IMG/VR virus record: IMGVR_UViG_3300008108_000039
Location: 103,480-167,479 of that record
Length of the DNA: 64,000 nt
From: a virus
Reading direction: 5' to 3' (one strand)
A program made the translations under genes and the position numbers. This document shows, piece after piece, positions 61,102 to 64,000 of the stretch; within the stretch, counting starts at the first letter, position 1, and each line of letters begins with the position of its first letter. Under the pieces are notes generated by a model. The model was given only the letters and a program-made list of their open reading frames with translations, did no database searches and had not been told where the DNA came from.

Positions 61102-61746
61102 TTATTTTGCCAACTTAGCCAAAACATCTTTAGGTATTTTTCTAACAATATTTTGTAATCCATCATCACCTTCTTTCATTCCACCACCCATTAATGAACG
61201 AGCAGCATTTTTTAATTTTTTAGCAGCATCCACTAATTTATCTTTTGCTACTACTAATCCTGCACTAATTGCTACAGTTCCTACTGTAGCTAAAGTTATT
61301 ACTTGACCACCAAGATCAGCTATTTGTTGATCTGGATCTACTGATGTACTTTTTAAAAGATCAGCAATTGTAGGATAGTTATTCATTACCCACTGGCCAA
61401 CCTCATATTCAGCAGAACCTGCTTGCATAATTTCATCAAGAGTAATTGTTACCTTTTTTTCTTGATCAGCTTCATTTAAATATGAAGATAATTCTTGACG
61501 AATCATTTCTTTTAAATCTTTAGCAGATAATTTTTTATTACTGTTCATTTTAATGTTATTGATTTTTGGAGATTGTTTTAGTATTGTTTTTAATGCTTCT
61601 AATTGTTTAGGATTATCAATGGTTACTTCAAAATAACTTTCTAGTTTATTATCTACGATTTGATCTGTATCTAAAGCAACTCCTGCTTTTTCCATACGAT
61701 TTAAAAACGCAGCTTTATCCTCAAGATTGAATTTAAATGTGGCCAT
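61102..61746 (-). CDS. Protein with an internal capsid-leader motif, Ala-rich tail
   Basis: The 214-residue product has an N-terminal ferredoxin-like block (TFKFNLEDKAAFLNRMEKAG, then FEVTIDNPKQLEALKTILKQ). Residues ~69-96 are a leader-type helix, AKDLKEMIRQELSSYLNEADQ, with an ideal LNE|A site, preceded by Met69. The rest has VTITLDEIMQAGSAEYEVGQ, then an Ala/Val hydrophobic segment (ITLATVGTVAISAGLVVAKD) and a basic helical end. Either Met69 serves as a second start or the N-terminal domain is removed during maturation. Membrane-active tail possible. Confidence 0.55.
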   Translation of the reverse strand: MATFKFNLEDKAAFLNRMEKAGVALDTDQIVDNKLESYFEVTIDNPKQLEALKTILKQSPKINNIKMNSNKKLSAKDLKEMIRQELSSYLNEADQEKKVTITLDEIMQAGSAEYEVGQWVMNNYPTIADLLKSTSVDPDQQIADLGGQVITLATVGTVAISAGLVVAKDKLVDAAKKLKNAARSLMGGGMKEGDDGLQNIVRKIPKDVLAKLAK

Positions 61747-61769
61747 TGTTTATAATAAATATGTATACT

Positions 61770-61943
61770 TTACTTAAATATGCGAGACATAAATAAACTA
61801 ATTATACAATAATGCATTATTCCAAACATAACTATACTAAAAAATAAGGAAGGTGGAAAAATTCTAATTAAATCAGCTTGTAAAAAGCCTAAAAAAATGT
61901 GAGATAAAATCCACAACAGAATTACTGAAAATTTAACTTTCAT
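61770..61943 (-). CDS. Very small hydrophobic membrane protein (57 aa)
   Basis: Hand translation gives MKVKFSVILLWILSHIFLGF, then LQADLIRIFPPSLFFSIVMF, GIMHYCIISLFMSRIFK and stop. Two membrane segments (about 4-21 and 31-52) are joined by a short polar turn. It overlaps the 3' end of the upstream gene by 11 bases. The size and topology are holin-like or that of an early toxic peptide. No motif identifies the family. Confidence 0.55.
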   Translation of the reverse strand: MKVKFSVILLWILSHIFLGFLQADLIRIFPPSLFFSIVMFGIMHYCIISLFMSRIFK

Positions 61944-62196
61944 AATTTAAATCGCTTTTTTGTGAGTTTTTTGTAATTGTTTTATCGGTTATATTATCCA
62001 AAACTTTTGATTCTGGAATATATGGAATTTCGGATAATGGTTTTGCCTCAACAACTTTTCCATTCAAAATTGCTTGTTGGTATTCTTCAAGTGACAATCC
62101 AAATTCATCTGCTTGTATTTGTCTTTGTCTTTGAATATTTTGAGCAAATGCTTCTTTAGTCAACATTAATGAATCTTGTATATACTTTTTCGACAT
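61933..62196 (-). CDS. Small hydrophilic protein (87 aa), unknown
   Basis: The protein is helical and Gln-rich at the N-terminus (YIQDSLMLTKEAFAQNIQRQ, RQIQADEFGLSLEEYQQAIL). The C-terminal third is extended (KPLSEIPYIPESKVLDN). It lies downstream of a 312-base non-coding stretch with a promoter-like -7 box. No family recognised. Confidence 0.55.
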   Translation of the reverse strand: MSKKYIQDSLMLTKEAFAQNIQRQRQIQADEFGLSLEEYQQAILNGKVVEAKPLSEIPYIPESKVLDNITDKTITKNSQKSDLNYES

Positions 62197-62508
62197 AAAA
62201 AAGTTTGTTAAAAGGTAATTTTAGGGTTTTGCAAAGTTATTGCAAAATGGGTTAAATGGGTTTTGCATGTATAAATATATGAGTATATACAGTCGATGGT
62301 GAAAAGGTGTGTGTTTGTTGAGAATACGTCTCATTTTTGTCGTGCCACCGCCGCCCCATCGATGGACCTCAATTGATATGGGGACATTTCGCTATCAAAC
62401 CGCCATCGGATCGCTACCAACCCGATCTTGACAATTTTTTTATATCATATCATTTTTAATTGTGATATAAATGTACGTCATTTATTGTGACATTTATCAA
62501 ATAACTTA
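62197..62508. other. Non-coding, locally GC-rich segment with repeats and promoter-like box
   Basis: No convincing gene is seen. Next to the downstream gene, GGGTTTTGCA occurs twice (62224-62233, 62258-62267) with an inverted TGCAAAA between (62241-62247). The coding-strand box TAACTTTG (62239-62232) fits the Bacteroidota -7 consensus. Bases about 62340-62430 are far more GC-rich than the rest and hold the palindrome CCATCGATGG (62356-62365) and a 6-bp stem CCCCAT/ATGGGG (62354-62359 with 62378-62383). A structured RNA or an imported fragment is possible. Confidence 0.5.
62232..62239 (-). promoter_or_regulatory. -7-like box TAACTTTG before 87-residue gene
   Basis: The box is an exact match to TAnnTTTG, 36 bases upstream of the ATG at 62196. 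The expected -33 TTTG is not present at the right spacing, so activity may need a factor bound to the flanking TGCAAAA repeats. Confidence 0.45.
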
Positions 62509-62781
62509 TTACCACATAGACACCTTAGTTATCCATTCAGCAACTTCATTTGTTGTAAGATGGCCTTTAACTATATCTCCATTTTCAAATGTATGATCTG
62601 AAGTACCCTTCCAAATTGCAATTTCAGCTGTTAATGATTCCCATTTAATACGACTTGCCGGCTCATTAAAATTACCCATATTTCTTTTTTCACAGTAATT
62701 ACCTGGTCCCCACTGAACACTAATTGTCCATCCGTTTTCGAATGTTAATTGGAATCCCTTATTCATTGTACTTGTAAACAT
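62509..62781 (-). CDS. Small conserved protein with GWTISVQWGPGNYC, unknown
   Basis: I chose the ATG at 62781 (MFTSTMNKGFQLTF). The longer frame from GTG at 62835 runs through a hairpin and promoter-like box. The ~90-residue chain has GFQLTFENGWTISVQWGPGN, YCEKRN, EIAIWKGTSDHTFENGD and VKGHLTTNEVAEWITKV, a compact beta-rich domain found in other Bacteroidota phages by my recollection. It is probably an early gene. Function unknown. Confidence 0.6.
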   Translation of the reverse strand: MFTSTMNKGFQLTFENGWTISVQWGPGNYCEKRNMGNFNEPASRIKWESLTAEIAIWKGTSDHTFENGDIVKGHLTTNEVAEWITKVSMW

Positions 62782-62804
62782 ACTATTATTATTTAATTGT
62801 GATG

Positions 62805-62832
62805 TAAATGTAGGTGGTCTATTTTGACCACC
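62805..62832 (-). terminator. Hairpin (62813-62832) plus TACATTTA box, copy 2
   Basis: A 7-bp perfect stem (GGTGGTC / GACCACC) with a 6-base loop is followed on the minus strand by TACATTTACATCACAATTAA. It is homologous to the cassette at 63184-63211 but with compensatory stem changes. It likely ends the upstream transcript and starts the next one. Confidence 0.6.
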
Positions 62833-62846
62833 CACATTATATTATA

Positions 62847-63158
62847 TTATTCTATCTCATCTGTATTGTAACCCCATTCTTTCAATTTATCAACAATTGG
62901 GGATATTAATTCAAACACTCCATCGTAACCGGTAACATTAGGTCCCTCAAACTCAATTGATCCTTCTGCGTACCAGTCGTTCCCACCTGTTTTTTCATCG
63001 TATACCTCAAACCATCCCCATAACTGTCCATCCTCATAATTCACACATACTTCAACACTCAGTAGTACATTGTCTTCTTTCTCTATAATACAAAATGAAT
63101 TTTCGAGTACTAGATTTTGGGTGGTTTGGAACTTTTCTCTTTTAATTTCTCGTTTCAT
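62847..63158 (-). CDS. Small acidic protein (103 aa), unknown
   Basis: After a basic start (MKREIKREKFQTTQN) the chain is beta-rich and acidic: CIIEKEDNVLLSVEVCVNYE, DGQLWGWFEVYDEKTGGNDW, YAEGSIEFEGPNVTGYDGVF and a final helix (LISPIVDKLKEWGYNTDEIE). It may be an early host-interaction protein. The ATG is preceded by a TACATTTA box 26-33 bases upstream. No family recognised. Confidence 0.55.
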   Translation of the reverse strand: MKREIKREKFQTTQNLVLENSFCIIEKEDNVLLSVEVCVNYEDGQLWGWFEVYDEKTGGNDWYAEGSIEFEGPNVTGYDGVFELISPIVDKLKEWGYNTDEIE

Positions 63159-63183
63159 TGGTTTATGTTTTAATTGTGTAACA

Positions 63184-63211
63184 TAAATGTAGGCAGTCTG
63201 TTTTGACTGCC
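63184..63211 (-). terminator. Hairpin (63192-63211) plus TACATTTA box, copy 1
   Basis: A 7-bp perfect stem (GGCAGTC / GACTGCC) with a 6-base loop is followed on the minus strand by TACATTTATGTTACACAATT. It lies 28 bases past the lipoprotein stop, so it should end that transcript and begin the next. Confidence 0.6.
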
Positions 63212-63239
63212 CACATTACACATTAAATAATAAACCGGT

Positions 63240-63506
63240 TTACTGTTCGATCAGGTTAATTTGTCCTTCCCACATACCAAAATTCGATTTTTCTGCGAAT
63301 GTGTAGGTGGAGGGTTTGGTAGTAGTGTCTGTACGGGTAAGGATCCATAAATTAGCCTCCTTCCAAGTAACATTTACTACACGTTGTCCGGAAGGGAGGG
63401 TAATGTCTTGGGTTCCTCCCCATGCTCGGGCTCGAACGTTTTCAGTACAGCTGCTAAACATACCTAATGTAATTACAGCTAATAGAATGACGATCATTTT
63501 TTTCAT
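63240..63506 (-). CDS. Small lipoprotein (possible superinfection-exclusion type)
   Basis: The 88-residue protein has a signal peptide MKKMIVILLAVITLGMFSSC, with lipobox GMFSSC and Cys20 as the lipid anchor, then TENVRARAWGGTQDITLPSG. The mature ~69 residues are beta-rich (RVVNVTWKEANLWILTRTDT, YTFAEKSNFGMWEGQINLIE). Small phage lipoproteins made early often block reinfection by binding receptors; that role is inferred. It has its own promoter upstream and a hairpin terminator downstream, so it is a monocistronic early unit. Confidence 0.7.
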   Translation of the reverse strand: MKKMIVILLAVITLGMFSSCTENVRARAWGGTQDITLPSGQRVVNVTWKEANLWILTRTDTTTKPSTYTFAEKSNFGMWEGQINLIEQ

Positions 63507-63560
63507 TTGCTTTATATTTGGTTAATAATTACTTAATTACCTTACATTTAATTTTATAAC

Positions 63561-63592
63561 TAAATATACAACATTTATTTTTACTTTTCAAA
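63561..63592 (-). promoter_or_regulatory. Bacteroidota-type promoter for lipoprotein gene
   Basis: Coding strand TTTG (63592-63589), 20 bases, then TATATTTA (63568-63561). The ATG is 55 bases farther at 63506. Close to the host consensus TTTG-N19-TAnnTTTG, consistent with immediate-early transcription. Confidence 0.55.
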
Positions 63593-63645
63593 CAAATAAT
63601 ATAATATATTTTCAAACTATTTCATTAATTATATTATTAACTTAC

Positions 63646-64000
63646 TTAAACATATTTCTCAACTATTTTATTCACTAATTCTTCAACATCAAAATCATTA
63701 CCTATACTACTTAATACTATTTCATTATATATATTATTATAATTACCATTATTATTAAAATTTACTCTTAATTTATCACCTTCTCTCCAAACATTACCAA
63801 TATTAAACTTATTTCTAACTTTCAAACATACTTCACTATACATTTTATTCAACTCACTACTTTTTTTATTCAACTCATTTATTTCTTTATTCAATTTTTC
63901 TAACCTTTTATAATCAACATCTTTTACTAACTTACTTTCAATCCTCTCAACCTTTTTTTCATTAATCTTACTTACAATAACACCACTTAAAACATTAATT
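63646..64000 (-). CDS. Coiled-coil protein, N-terminus beyond window edge
   Basis: The frame stays open from its stop at 63646 to the window edge, so the apparent start (TTG at 63894) is internal and the gene is 5'-truncated, with at least 117 residues visible. Hand translation upstream gives VLSGVIVSKINEKKVERIES, then KLVKDVDYKRLEKLNKEINE. The coiled coil (ELNKKSSELNKMYSEVCLKV) leads to a small C-terminal domain (FNIGNVWREGDKLRVNFNNN). Early-region protein of unknown function. Confidence 0.65.
   Translation of the reverse strand, partial: INVLSGVIVSKINEKKVERIESKLVKDVDYKRLEKLNKEINELNKKSSELNKMYSEVCLKVRNKFNIGNVWREGDKLRVNFNNNGNYNNIYNEIVLSSIGNDFDVEELVNKIVEKYV

Noticed and set aside
61747-61769. 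Possible promoter AATAAATA variants (61754, 59387, 29046)
   Set aside because: Only degenerate matches to the TATTTATA box; not counted among the 16 exact ones.
62252-62359. 35-codon minus-strand ORF in the GC-rich gap
   Set aside because: Too short, overlaps repeats and promoter-like box, no coupling to neighbours, unusual composition.
1-64000. tRNA genes
   Set aside because: I looked for T-loop (GTTCRANTC) and cloverleaf patterns by eye; only matches inside coding regions without stems were seen. tRNAscan-SE would decide.

Overview
The window is one uninterrupted block of a T4-superfamily contractile-tailed phage (myovirus) genome. Every credible gene lies on the minus strand, so transcription runs from base 64000 towards base 1. 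The T4-type core is recognisable: TerL, portal, U9-type prohead protease, acidic scaffold, major capsid protein with a gp23-like cleavage site, gp13/gp14-like neck proteins, gp15-like tail completion protein, gp25/gp6 baseplate wedge, gp5-like spike, PhoH-like ATPase, T4-type primase and a gp55-like sigma factor. The DNA is very AT-rich. Shine-Dalgarno sequences are rare (a clear one precedes the scaffold gene), and upstream boxes resemble the Bacteroidota consensus TTTG-N19-TAnnTTTG. I therefore infer a Bacteroidota host, perhaps a flavobacterium, but nothing in the window proves it. Both ends cut genes, so the genome continues on each side; sheath, tube, helicase and polymerase genes are not here.

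Layout in transcription order. 64-60.4 kb: small, probably early genes (lipoprotein, coiled-coil and membrane proteins), several separated by hairpins with promoter-like boxes. 60.4-59.4 kb: gp55-like sigma factor. 59.4-45.4 kb: baseplate and tail-tip genes (spike, gp25, gp6, M15 peptidase, a 1600-residue protein and adhesin-like proteins). 45.4-34.2 kb: two Pro/Thr/Ser repeat (mucin-like) proteins bracketing seven sugar-related genes, including two GT60-type polypeptide GlcNAc-transferase homologues. 34.2-31.7 kb: a stand-alone fibre domain, a Seg-like GIY-YIG protein, primase and a RecB/Cas4-like nuclease. 31.6-17 kb: mostly uncharacterised proteins, many with a short amphipathic N-terminal helix ending in a Glu that looks like a prohead-protease site. 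This set includes a metalloprotease plus ADP-ribosyltransferase polyprotein, a winged-helix protein and a dockerin-like protein. A phage FAD oxidoreductase and a homing endonuclease are interspersed. 16.3-1 kb: TerL, portal, core proteins, protease, scaffold, capsid, PhoH, neck, tail completion and fibre genes.

Two systems stand out. First, a probable capsid-packaged effector set addressed by recurring leader peptides related in logic to the T4 capsid-targeting sequence. Second, a probable virion O-glycosylation cassette in which phage GT60-type transferases would decorate the mucin-like PTPS-repeat proteins encoded at its two borders. A third pattern is a TATTTATA box (coding strand) found in 16 gene gaps. 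It resembles the T4 late promoter but in reversed orientation, and it could be the target of the phage sigma factor.

Family names below come from motif recognition by eye; no database search was run.
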